In this document: positions 18,844 to 30,100 of the stretch, one piece after another
How positions within the stretch are numbered: the stretch's first letter is position 1
Layout of the letters: each line of letters begins with the position of its first letter
Assembly: GCF_023078275.1 (NCBI RefSeq)
Contig: NC_062975.1
Span: 19,267,641-19,331,640 of the forward strand
Length of the DNA: 64,000 nucleotides
Source of the DNA: Leguminivora glycinivorella
Lineage: Eukaryota; Arthropoda; Insecta; Lepidoptera; Tortricidae
Reading direction: 5' to 3'
Translations under genes and position numbers: made by a program
The notes under the pieces: model-generated
Told to the model about the DNA's origin: nothing
Seen by the model: the letters and a program-made list of their open reading frames with translations, nothing else
The model's database searches: none

Positions 18844-21800
18844 GTAAGTCACATAACCCATGTAAAGACTGTCACGTTATTCAGGACATCCACATATTAC
18901 ATAGGAGGTTCCATTTGTGCGGACAAAACGATTTGCCTCATCTTTTGGGATGCGGACTGCAAGGAAACGGAATGTGCTCCCGCGCCATCGGTGATCCTTG
19001 AAAAATACGGTCTCTTTAAAGCAAGAGTGAATAGGTTACTACTGAATCGAAGAGCTCCATCTTAGGGCCAGTTGCATTAACCACATTTGACGGACACATC
19101 ATCGTCACGCAGCAGACGTCTATGGAACTTCCCATACAATAAAATTTAACGAACGCTTTAAAATTGACAGACGGTTTGGTGCAACGACCCTTAGGCTCTT
19201 TTTTTCCATCAGGTGTGACTAGTTAATACTTAAACGAACTTAAAATTACTGAAGGATAAAGATATAAATATTATTTTCTTTTTACAGAAAAATCCTTTAC
19301 ACACCGTTCCAGTTCTTGAAGATGATAATGTTGTCATTCACGACAGGTATGTGCACATTTTGAACTCTCGCGGTTTTTAAAACAATGATATCAGCAGGGT
19401 CGCGCACTTTCAAAAAGCCGAAAACGACGCACTGAACGTACTACTACATACTACATATATCATACTACTAAATATGCTAGGCCCGCAATACTGACAATGT
19501 CAGGTTAGTCAGGTATACTAAAAGAGGACAATTACAGGTAGGTATATTTTACACAACGTTTTTCAATATCAGGTAGCGTAGACATTGGAGCGGCAATCAC
19601 CTGTTAATAAATTAACTACTACGATTGTACAATAACATATTACGTCATGAACGTTACCTCATCAGATAAAGACCATCAGCAACAAATTTAATTCACAAGA
19701 AATTATAAACGAATACAGAACACATAAAAAACAATTCGGTAAAAATATCTGTGCTCATCACACAAACGAACATCCTCAGTCCTCACAGGGCCCAGGACCA
19801 TCGGCTTTACAGGTAGGGTCTGCCACGAGGCCAGCGGACACAGAAGTTATGTGTACTAATAAACTTGAAACTTGTTCCAGCCATGCCATCCTGATGTACC
19901 TCGCTGATGTGTACGGCAAGCAAGAATCCTACTACCCGAAGGATCCCAAACAGAGGGCTCGCGTCAACCAGATACTCTTCTTCAACAGTTCCGTCTTGTT
20001 CGGAACGCTACGAAATATATCGGTACGAATATCTTCTTACTTAGAAATGAGCGCAATCTCGTCAACACACTGAAATTTTATTGTTTTCTGGCCAGGAATA
20101 AAGCTGTATCAGCGAAAATTTCGCTCTTGAGTATTCAATAGGGATTCTATGAAATATGGGAAAGAGGCGGGTTAATGGAAACAAGATATAGAAAATACTT
20201 CAAATCAATGTTATATCTTTTCCAGTATCCGCTATTCGTCGACGGAATTACCGACGTTCCCGAAAAGAACCTACTTGCCATCGACGAGGCGTACGGCTAC
20301 ATTGAGGAGTTCCTCTCCCGCAGTAAATACCTGGCTGGTGACAATATCACCATCGCTGACATTTCGGCATTCCCTATGATCGGTGGGCTTATCGCGATTC
20401 GGCAGTTCGACGCTAAAAAGTAAGTACACATCATATTCACCTAACAGGGCAGCCAAATACTATGAGACATGAAAAGATGGGATATTTTGCTGAAAAATAT
20501 GTACTTTGTTATTTTTAAAATGAGTTATACTGCAATCCAAGATTCTTATTCTAAAAAAAACCGGCCAAGAGCGTGTCGGGCCACGCTCAGTGTAGGGTTC
20601 CGTAGTTTTCCGTATTTTTCTCAAAAACTACTAACCTATCAAGTTCAAAACAATTTTTCTAGAAAGTCTTTATTAAGTTCTACTTTTGTGATTTTTTTCA
20701 TATTTTTTAAACGGGTTCCCTCTATTTGGCATAACTTTAATTGTCCGAAATGATTTTCGCATAACAGACTTCGCATAATCGATTTTCGCCGAATGTTAAT
20801 TTGGCAGAAAACTTATTTGTCATAATCGAAAATAATATGAATAACACATTGTCCGAAAATAAGTTCGCATAATTCTGTTTACGCCGATTGTTTTTATGAA
20901 TAAAATTAATTCGCATAATTGTATTTGGCATATTTCTTAAAATCAGAATATCCACCCATACTAAATGCTGTTAAGAGAGTCGGTTTGGTTAGGTTAGAAC
21001 TGCGACCTCAACAAATAAGACATTTGTCAAGAATTTCGGTTAGGTTAGGTTAGAACTGCAACATTAATATAGTAGTATTACCTATGATAAAAATTCTGCG
21101 TAGTAAATTTCCACTAAACCATGTTATGCAGAAATAATTTATGCATAAAAACCATTCGGCGAATAACCTTTATGCATGAAATATATTCGGACAAACAAAA
21201 ATATGCCTAGACAAATTATGCGTAACTATACTATGCCATAACAGATTATGCGAAAGGTGAATTATGCCAATATAGATTATGCAAAAAAGAATTCTCGATT
21301 GTAAAATTATGCCAAAACAAGGGGAACCTTTTTAAACATATGGTGCAAAAGTTAGATCGGGGGGGACGCACTTTTTTTTCCTTTAGGAGCGATTATTTCC
21401 GAAAATATTAATATTATCAAAAAACGATAAACCCTTATTCATTTTTAAATACCTATCCAACAACACGTTGGATACACGTTGGGGTTACGTTACACGTTGG
21501 GGTTGGAATAAAAAATCAGCCCCCACTTTATATGTACGGGGGTACCCTAATAAAACATTTTTTTCCATTTTTTATTTTTGCACTTTGTTGGCGTGATTGA
21601 TATACATATTGGTACCAAATTTCAGCTTTCTAGTGCTAACGGTTACAGAGATTATCCGCGGACGGACGGACGGACAGACAGACATGGCGAAACTATAAGG
21701 GTTCCTAGTTGACTACGGAACCTTAATTACTTGTTGCATTTGGAAACAGAGCCGGCTTCAATGTGAAAAAGCAAATCACTTATTTGTTTGTGATGTCAAA

Positions 21801-22023
21801 TGTCAATAGAATTGCTGAAATTTGAGGTGTTTGAACGCATTATCGAGATTACGGGGATTGTCATAATGGTGAATAATGGTGTTATTTCATATTTGGTGTC
21901 TTTCACAGGTACCCTAAACTGCAGGCGTGGCTGAAAGAGATAGAATCACTACCATACGTTCAAAAGGGCAACGCAAAGGGTGCCCAGGAGTATGAACAAT
22001 TTCTGAAGTCCAAACTAGGTTAA
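18706..22023 (+). CDS. Glutathione S-transferase, epsilon class (gene 2)
   Basis: Tandem paralogue of gene 1. Exons: 18706-18843, 19288-19346, 19881-20022, 20226-20419, 21909-22023; lengths 138, 59, 142, 194 and 115 nt match gene 1 exactly, giving 215 aa. Motifs are kept: SPPARS with Ser10, HTVPVLED, DSHAI, GDNITIAD. I count about 37 amino-acid differences from gene 1 (~83% identity), concentrated near residues 30-40 and 160-180, the latter in the C-terminal domain that shapes the hydrophobic substrate site. The expected role is cytosolic conjugation of glutathione to xenobiotics. Frame and splice sites are intact. Polyadenylation signal at 22068-22073. Confidence 0.9.
19288..19346 (+). CDS. 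GST gene 2, coding exon 2
   Basis: Fifty-nine nt between TTTTACAG and GTATGTG. It encodes KNPLHTVPVLEDDNVVIHD, with one conservative change from gene 1. Confidence 0.9.
19725..19835 (-). mobile_element. Decayed tRNA-headed SINE remnant
   Basis: ATCTGTGCTCATCACACAAA and CAGGTAGGGTCTGCCACGAG match the SINE at 10395-10640, with many changes in the tRNA-like part. Confidence 0.55.
19881..20022 (+). CDS. GST gene 2, coding exon 3
   Basis: A 142-nt exon after TTGTTCCAG, ending RNIS at GTACGAAT. It holds SHAILMYLADVYGKQ and YPKDPKQRARVNQ. Confidence 0.9.
20226..20419 (+). CDS. GST gene 2, coding exon 4
   Basis: A 194-nt exon, YPLFVDG to AKK. Identical to gene 1 over 20259-20356, then diverges in the segment after TIAD. 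Confidence 0.9.
20555..21720. mobile_element. Dispersed element with a nested insertion, intron of GST gene 2
   Basis: The outer part starts AACCGGCCAAGAGCGTGTCG and resumes after 21330, ending in GGACGGACGGACAGACAGAC and AGGGTTCC. The nested block 20720-21330 has ATTTGGCATAAC at one end, ATTATGCCAAA at the other, and many degenerate TTCGCATAA / TTATGCGAA motifs. It also carries two diverged half-units of the TTAGGTTAG minisatellite. Confidence 0.55.
21909..22023 (+). CDS. GST gene 2, last coding exon
   Basis: After TTTCACAG; YPKLQAWLKEIESLPY ... KSKLG, stop TAA at 22021-22023. Confidence 0.9.
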
Positions 22024-22067
22024 GCTGGCGTAATATTTGTATATTTTTATTTTAACACAATTAAACA

Positions 22068-22073
22068 AATAAA
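22068..22073 (+). terminator. Polyadenylation signal of GST gene 2
   Basis: AATAAA 45 nt after the stop codon. Confidence 0.75.
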
Positions 22074-22089
22074 TACAACAAACTAGTAT

Positions 22090-24320
22090 GATATTTAAGT
22101 ACATGATGTAATAAAATAAGTAACATATAAGTAGGTACATTTTCCAGGAGTTACTTTTCTATATAATTAACCATTGGGTTGAGCAGAACTTTTACTCGGA
22201 CGCGATGGCTAGGTAAAGTATTATATATACGAGTAAAAACTTTACGTAATGTTTGAATAGAGCTACCAATTAGTCCCAGTGAACCTGCATTGCAGATAAT
22301 TTGCTAGCTTTGCCAAACGGGACGGTGAGATTTTAATACTTCGTTTATTTTCACTGTAGCTCGTCACTTTGGCCGGATGGAATGATGAATTTCAATGTAA
22401 AAAGCGAATACTTATTTAGATAGACAAAATCAAACATATTAAGGTAAAAGTACACACTAATGGGCGTTCGTCAATAAATGTGACAGGTACTCTTCTGTCA
22501 CATTTATTGACGAACGGTCTGCCCTAGCCAGGTAGTGATCCTTTAAAATGCTTTCAAAAATTGACACGCATAATATTAGATATGAAAATAACGATACTCA
22601 CGAACTCAAGCAACAAGACAAGATTCACGAATTTCACAATTTTACTATAGGTTCAATTTTTTCGTTACACGATATGCCTAAGAACTTTACGAGGGAAGAC
22701 ATTATGATCGGCTTAAAATATGTAATTTATAGGTACCTAGATGTTTGTCAACTCAACCAGCTTTCAGCACGGACTTTTAAAATCAATCATTCGAGTAGCT
22801 GGTACTGATTGGACGGATACACAAGAACGTATTATATTATATTGAGGCTGATCGATGGTGGCGAGTTTCGCTTGTTTTCTCTGTTGTTTTATGACGTGCG
22901 TTTACCAAAATGACGTAATTTTCTTAAGAAAAACTGAAAAAAACTACTACAAACAATGTCTACAAGTCTACATGCCTTTACTGATTCTAATACATATATT
23001 TGTGTGCTTTGGAAAAGTTTGAAAAATAACATCGTGAATCACGCCAGAGCTAAGCAGTTCTGCAGCACCCGAAGCGACGGTTTTTTGATATATGTAATGT
23101 AAGTATTCCATAAAGTAATTACGGGCTGATGAGTTTATAACTTCAGTGATTCACAAGCTTCAGCTTTAGAGTTATAAGTTGTTATATGCAACGTGTCTCT
23201 GTCAAATCGCGCTACTTAGTAACCACGTACTCAGCCAAGATATTCTGAAGACGAATTCACAACAACTGGGTTCGAGACTCGACATATTCCATTCAAGTTC
23301 GAAAGTTTTCGTACTTATGGCCTAGCCAACGTCACAAAAGCTTACGCTTCGTAAACATATCTTAGCTAGACCTCCCTATCCCTCTTCAGTAGTGGCGCGA
23401 CAGAGCCAGACTGCGTTTCGGTCGCCAATTGTCGTTACGGCTATCAAAATTCCGCTCCAAAAATACGTGAGCACCATAACTAAGGAACTTTACAGCATAA
23501 CTCTTCTGCTCTTTGTGTTATGAAATTGAATAAAGATACGAAGACATTTAAATAGTTGAACCATTAAGGCCGGAGGAGACGTGCGCTCAGTTCACATGCA
23601 AATGTGGTGCGATTTATGTACGTACCCAATTTGTGGCGCATAGTCTTATCGGGCTCACAATTAAATTATTATGACAGGCGCTTTCGGTGTGTTTTATTCT
23701 TGGTTTTACCTTTATTCTAGTTTAATCTAGCTTAGGTAGGTTCTAGATTTGCTCAGATTATAATTGGACTCTGCGTTACAGTCAACAGCCATAAATATTG
23801 CACATCGGTCTTTGGAAAGAGACAATTAACGTCACATAAGCAAGAAAGAGACAACGCTCTACGAAGACGCAAAACCAATGTGCATTCTTTATGGCCGTCT
23901 ACTATCCCATATTTAGGAATTCGTCGGTGAATATTCGTGATGGTATTTCTTCCTATGCGAGAAATATCAAAGAGGCGCCATATGTAATGTAGAAATTGCA
24001 GAACATTCCCAAAAAGCGGAAACATTCTTGAGAATGTTCGCAGAACATTCCTGCAACATGAAATTTATTGTTTAAACGAGAGAATATACTTGAAATAAAG
24101 TTTAAATTGGCATAATATAAAACTATATGTTATTATACACATAATATTGTCTATTACAGTTATCTATTTTGTTGATAAGTGATAAGTTACCAATAAGTTG
24201 CTTAAATCCTCACTATACTTCAGGGAACATTTCGACTTTCAGACTTTACAGTTTTAGTCCTGACTTTTTTAAATTAGGTACCGAACAATTATTACTTGAT
24301 GCCTGTCTTTGGTCATGTCA
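22090..24320. other. Intergenic stretch, no gene recognised
   Basis: Holds a perfect hairpin (22465-22516) and a repeat at 23800-23870 (AGAGACAATTAACGTCACAT) also seen at 26735-26800. The open frame at 22548-22808 has no recognisable domain. Confidence 0.4.
22465..22516. repeat. 52-bp perfect hairpin
   Basis: CGTTCGTCAATAAATGTGAC plus AG is exactly mirrored at the right; 22-bp arms, 8-nt loop. Confidence 0.9.
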
Positions 24321-24331
24321 AAAAAAAAAAA

Positions 24332-24396
24332 GATCGCTGTCAGGATCGAACCTGAGAACATCGGCATACGAAGCCAGCGCACTACCACGGGACTAC
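24332..24396 (-). pseudogene. tRNA-like sequence followed by poly-T
   Basis: The minus strand has a D-arm-like CGTGGTAGTGCG, an anticodon-arm-like GGCTTCGTATGCC, a perfect T arm CAGG-TTCGATC-CTG and then a run of T, the polymerase III stop. The acceptor stem does not pair well, so it is a tRNA-derived SINE head or a tRNA pseudogene, not a confident tRNA gene. Confidence 0.5.
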
Positions 24397-24860
24397 GTCT
24401 TGACTTGCTGAGTCCGACGAGATCATGGTATAAACTACGAAGTTACTAAGTATTCTGATAGATTCTCGTTCTCCAGAGCATTCTCAGAAGTTACCGAAAA
24501 TTCTCATGAGGAAAGTTCTGCAACTTTGGAAACTTCTCGTCCGTGCATTGGCCCATATACCCTTAAGCAAAGATAATCACATGAACATTTTCCAAAGCTT
24601 TCAAACAATCGAAGTCATCATTGCTTTGTAACTTACTGAAGGACCGTTGTTGTAGTATTTTTCTAGGATATTTTGTCCAACAACAATCCAAGCAAACACG
24701 AAAATACTTTCTCACGTGTCAAGTCTGGAGACAAACCCACTATCTCCTTTTGCAAAGCTCACACTGTAGCTGAACTAAAACCGCGTCCCCTTTTCTGTCG
24801 AAGACATCAACTGACGTTGGCGCTCAATGCTACATTATATGCCAATATCAACATACCTAC

Positions 24861-26026
24861 GGGCATTTTCAGAATTTGGGACCCCCCAATTAGCGTAAGT
24901 TGTTAACAAAAGTTAACTCACTGTCCGTTTTGTGGCGATAATTGAGCATGAAATTTCTAACAAAAATTTCGTTTTTGTTTTAATTACATACTTTAAGCGA
25001 TAATCTAAATTCCGAATGTGAATAATTTTTAAGAAAAAAAAACCGCCGCCTTTGGGGTTCTGGTGAAAGCTACTTGCGAATGTTGAATTACGTATTTCGG
25101 TTCTGACTATTATCAACAAATCCACTGCACCAAATGTCACTATTCTGGACGTAAGTGCATGCTGTTCTTATAAAAATACCAAAGTCACTATAAAAATACC
25201 AAAGTCACTATAAGCGTGCCGTTCAGATTTGAGGAGTTCCGTTCTGACCATCATCAGCACTTCCACTGCACCAAATGTCACTGTTCCGTACGTAAATTCA
25301 TTTCCTTTTGTTCCTTTAAAAATACCTACTCTTAGTGTTGTGTTCCTGCCGGTGAGTAAGGCTGCCAGAGCTCAACGAGGGTGCGGTGTGCTGATGACGG
25401 GAGGACTTACGGAACTAACTTGTTCCGTCTATTGTCCTTTGAGTCGTCGGCAACCCGAGCCCTCCTTAGAACTTGTACACTCCTTTTTTTGCGTATTTAA
25501 CACAGCAAAAGGGAGTGTACAAGTTTCTAATGGGGTGGCAACGCGCATGTGACACTCTTTGAGTTGCAGGCGTCCATAGGTTACGGTGACCGCTTTCCAT
25601 CAGGCGGGCCGTTCGCTTGTTTGCCACCGACGTAGTATAAAAAAATAAAAATACAAAAATCACCATATGTATGCCTTTCAGATTTGAGGAGTTCCCTCGA
25701 TTTCTCCAGGATCCCATCATCAGAACTGGGTTCTGAGAAAAATGAGACCAATCTGTATGCATATACATTCAATCAAAAAAAAATTTCAAAATCGGTCCAG
25801 TAACGACGGAGATATCGAGGAACAAACATTAAAAAAAATAAAAAAAAAAACAAAAAAAAATACAGACGAATTGAGAACCACCTTCATTTGAGAGATTTGA
25901 GGCGGCGCTTAAAAAAGTAAATTTTTAGACAGATTTTATGCTTACTTGTCGTCACAAAACTGACAGCGAGTTATTTTTTGTTAACAACTTACGCTAATTG
26001 GGGGGTCCCAAATTCTGAAAATACCC
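24861..26026. mobile_element. 1.17-kb TIR element, CTAC target duplication
   Basis: Begins GGGCATTTTCAGAATTTGGG and ends with its inverse (...CTGAAAATACCC). It is flanked by CTAC at 24857-24860 and 26027-26030. The termini match the 249-bp element at 7687-7935. Inside are copies of a module (GATTTGAGGAGTTCCGTTCT; TTCCACTGCACCAAATGTCA) present in reverse at 46340-47110. No transposase seen. Confidence 0.75.
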
Positions 26027-26062
26027 CTACATGGGGTTCAGAATGAATCTGAATCTGAATCT

Positions 26063-26113
26063 GTTAACAACTTACGCTAATTGGGGGGTCCCAAATTCTG
26101 AAAATACCCCTAC
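26063..26113. repeat. Extra copy of the right terminus of the TIR element
   Basis: TTAACAACTTACGCTAATTG and the AAAATACCCCTACATG end repeat those of the preceding element, separated by (TGAATC)n. Confidence 0.7.
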
Positions 26114-26114
26114 A

Positions 26115-27080
26115 TGCATTTATTTACTCACAAGATTTACGATGACGCGCCATGCACGATAGGCTGAAAACATTGTGTTAAAACAAATGGCCCCCAGTAA
26201 TCAACCGCATTACTTTATTAGAAACATTTATCAACCCATGTTGAAAATGGTCAGCAATTACCATCCCCCGATATACAGGGTGATCCATCAACTGCAGCCT
26301 CGATCGATCACCGTTAAATAAAGCAGGGAATTAATGATTGACTTTCCTTTTAATCGCTAAAATTGCGGTCGCTGCATTGTTTATCGAAGTCAACAGCCTG
26401 CAGTTGTTAGGTTGGAGGTGCGTGCAGGTTTAATAAGAAATGGGCTTACTCTTGGCCACAGACTAGCCGAAGGCAAAGACGTGGCCTACGATGGAGTGAG
26501 CTCGCCCAGAAGAATGTTTACGAACGTAACATCAAAACTATAATTACAGATGTAGTGCGAAAAGCTTTTCCTACGTATTTTTACGGAAACGTTCGTATTT
26601 TTGTCATGCTAGTTCAGACAATGTCGGTACACCTTGTAGTGAAATAGCAAGACACGTTCGTACGTTTCCATAAAAATACGAAGCAAAAGCTTTTCGCATA
26701 CAGTAAACGGTCATAAAAATGCGCTTGGTCTTTGGAAAGAGACAATTAACGTCACATAAGCAAAAAAGAGACAACGCTCTACGAAGACGAAAAACGGATA
26801 ATAATGCTTTTTAATAATTACCATAACTTAGCAATGACGTATTTTTTATTATTATAATTTAATTATCTTTATTCTATAAAAACAGATTGTGTATACAAGT
26901 GCACATTATCATGTAATAATATTTCATTAGTAAATGTATCTTACCGCAGATGGCGCTTAAGTCACCATGCGTATGGAAACGTGGTTAGGAATAGCGTAAG
27001 CGCCGATCGCCTTAGGGCACCTTTAAAGAGTTTAAAGTCATGCACAATATTAACACAACATAGTATTGTTAGTGATGGCG
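26115..27080. other. Stretch upstream of the TIL gene
   Basis: Contains repeat fragments at 26440-26510 (matching 12795-12880) and 26735-26800. No gene seen. Confidence 0.4.
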
Positions 27081-27084
27081 TGTT

Positions 27085-27116
27085 TATAAAAGAGTGGAGG
27101 ACCATAAGTGCAGTTA
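27085..27116 (+). promoter_or_regulatory. Core promoter of the TIL-domain gene
   Basis: TATAAAA at 27085-27091 is 27 nt upstream of GCAGTT (27110-27115), a good initiator. The start codon follows at 27130, giving a very short leader. Confidence 0.7.
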
Positions 27117-27129
27117 TTGCGGCCTGATA

Positions 27130-27187
27130 ATGTGGAGGGCACTGTTTTTGGTGGTCTGCGCAGCTAATATTCATGTGGCAATCTCTG
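27130..27187 (+). CDS. TIL gene exon 1: signal peptide
   Basis: MWRALFLVVCAANIHVAIS is a compact hydrophobic signal peptide; cleavage is likely just after it. Donor GGTAAGT, phase 1. Confidence 0.85.
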
Positions 27188-30100
27188 GTAAGTTTGATCT
27201 TTTTGAGTATACAAGATGTCAAAGACATATATGTAGAAGTCGGATATAGTTTAATATTTTATTTTAAATTGGTCTTTCGTCTTTTTCAAGGTTTTACAAA
27301 CGTAACATCAAAACCATAAACAGATATCATATCAGAATTGGGTTCATGAAATTCATGAATTACATAAGACAAGTAGATTGCAGGTTCAAACCTTTTAGAA
27401 TGTATGTAGAAAATTCCATCTGATATTTTGCAAATCGCTTCTGGGTGAAGGAAAACATCCTGAAGGCTTAGTTTACCCACCGGGTTGAAAGGTCAGATGG
27501 TACTTTACTTTCAAAGAACTAATAGGCTACTTGCCTCCTAGTCAAATCAGCTTCTTTTTAATAACTGTCAAAACGAATTTGAACGACTTGCTAATATGGA
27601 ATTTATATGAAATCGAATTGAGTGACGTCACGGTCAACTCAGTTACTTTATATATTTCTACCTGACTTATTAAATAGAAATTGGATTTAAAAATTACTTC
27701 TGTCCATGTTTTTCTTATAATTATCTAATGCGTTATTTCGTCCATGGTATAAAATATTTTATTTTAACTACAGTCAAGTTCCCTATTATAATAGTTATAT
27801 TATAATAGGGAATTATAATATAACTATTAGTGTAACGTTAATTCACTATTATAATATAACTAGTAAGTATCAGGCATTATAATTATAATAATTCTCTATT
27901 ATAATTATAATGCTTGATACTGGTATTAGTTTCCAAAACGGACTCCACTCTCAAGAGTCATTAAAATGCCCGTATGTCGATTGAACGAGATTAAAACCCA
28001 TTATCTTAGTAAATTCTCATGTTTTATTGTAGATTCTGTGCTAAAAAAGAAGAGTAGTAGCCTGAAAACCTTCACATTCCAGTAGTCTTATATTTCCAAA
28101 CTCAATTTACACGTATTTAAAAATATTTTAGCGGGTTACTGACGTGTTAAGTCGATAGAGACATGTCATGATGTCGTTAGAGACATGTTTCAATCCATTT
28201 TCGAGGATCTTTCTTTTTCTTTTCTTTTCTTTTTTTTTAAATATGAGTTTGAGTCTGACGTGAGTTTTACAGTGAAAATCTATTTAAACGTGTTGTCAAT
28301 AGCTGAATGCGGTCTAAACGAGCGATTCATAGCATGCCCAGATACTATGTGCATCCCACAATACTGTTCTGAGCGAGGCACGAAGGTACCCTGCCCAATA
28401 TTGGGTCCCGATGGCGAATGTCCCGGCAAGCCTAGGTGCATCTGCATTGAAGGTTACTTGCGAGACGATACTAGTGCCAATGCTAATGGCACTTGTATAA
28501 AGGAGAAAACATGCAGTGAGTAACATTAGTTTATGAAAAAAAAAGTGTATAAAAACTTCATACTTATAGAGGCTGAGTTCACTCCGAATGTTATCTGAAT
28601 CCAGTCAAGGGATGTGTAACTTCTTTGAAAAATACGAATTTCAATGTTAATCAAGTACATCATTTTAAGAGCGTTTTTTGCACACTTCAATTTCACTTAG
28701 GTACTCTTCCTATCCAAACCCTGAACTTTTAGGCTTATTGAACTCACGGCACATGTAGAAATAGAGATTTACTCATACTATATTCTTGTTGCACGACCAG
28801 AGCCACCGTCTACAGCAACGTCTTTAGACGAGAAAACGACCGGGGAGAGACACAGTTGTGGTTGTGGTAAGTAAACATAACTTTTCAAACCATCAACACC
28901 AACGGATAAAGATCAATTTTGCTAAACATTAAATAAATGTCATATACAAAGAAAAAGTGACCAAAGCCTCCAGTGCTCCGAGCTGGAATCGAACCAGCGT
29001 ACTCCGCTTACCGGGCGAATGCCAGAACCACTCGGCTATCGATCCACGAAAGCAAGGGTCGAAATTTCTAAGTATATGACATTTCCGAAGGCTCGTGGCG
29101 CCCTCTGGCCATCCCTGAGGTAGAACAGTATGGTTCGACCTCCTAGCCGAATCAACTCAGGTGATTACTGGAGGCTTTGGTCACTTTTTCTTTGTATATG
29201 ACATTTATTTAATGTTTAGAACATAATAGTAGTGTTATATTATTATTATTATTATTTGGAGCCTGTCGTGTCCCACTGCTGGGCAAAGGCCTCCCCCCAA
29301 TTTTTCCACTTCTCTCTATTCAAAGCCGTGTCTGGCCATTCCTTCAAAAAGGAGTCCAGTTCGTTCCGCCATCGCTGTCGGGGTCTGCCAGATCCCCGAT
29401 TCGAGTTTTCGGGCTCCCACTCCGTGGTGATTCTGCCCCACAACTCGTTCGGCATCCGGCAGACGTGACCAGCCCAGTCCCATTTTAGCTTGGCCGCCTT
29501 CCGAGCTACATCGATAATTTTCGTCTTGGAGCGCAGCGTGGTGTTCCGGACTCGATCCACCAATTTGACACCTAATATGCTGCGCTCCATGGCACGTTGG
29601 CAAACCCCGAGCTTGGACTTCTGAGCTTTAGTCAAAGACCAAGTCTGTGCACCGTAGGTCAGAACTGGGAGTATGCATATGTCCATGAGCTTCCGTTTGA
29701 GTGTCATCGGAAGATTACCTTTCATAAGATGTTTCATGGACCAATAGCTCCTCCAGGCGTTTTCAATCCGTCTTTCGACCTCTTTTTCCTGACGCGCCTG
29801 GAATAGTAGTGTTACTACTTAAAATAACAAGTTAAAATATTTTCTATGAAAGTAATTTAATTTGTTCTTAGAGTATCAATTTTGCTATTCGAAAACGGAG
29901 AGCAAAATTGCACTTTGTCCACAAGAGTGCAAAGTAATTTCATACAAATGTTGACTTGATGCCTTGAGCTGGCTGGTAGAATTTATCTAGATATAAATAA
30001 TTATTTTAAGTCATAAATACCTATAGAATACGTTGTTGGATTTGATTTTGTTTGATGTTTAATAGTCAGTATTTTGTTCGTGTTGGTGTGGTGAAAAACA

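Noticed and set aside
22548..22808. 86-codon open frame in intergenic DNA
   Set aside because: AT-rich, no recognisable motif, no splice partners or promoter.
25229..25768. Open frames on both strands
   Set aside because: They lie inside the TIR element and its repeated module.
28978..29046. Candidate tRNA-Ser/Leu gene on the minus strand
   Set aside because: Boxes A and B are good, but the stem pairing is poor and a SINE body follows, so it is a SINE head.
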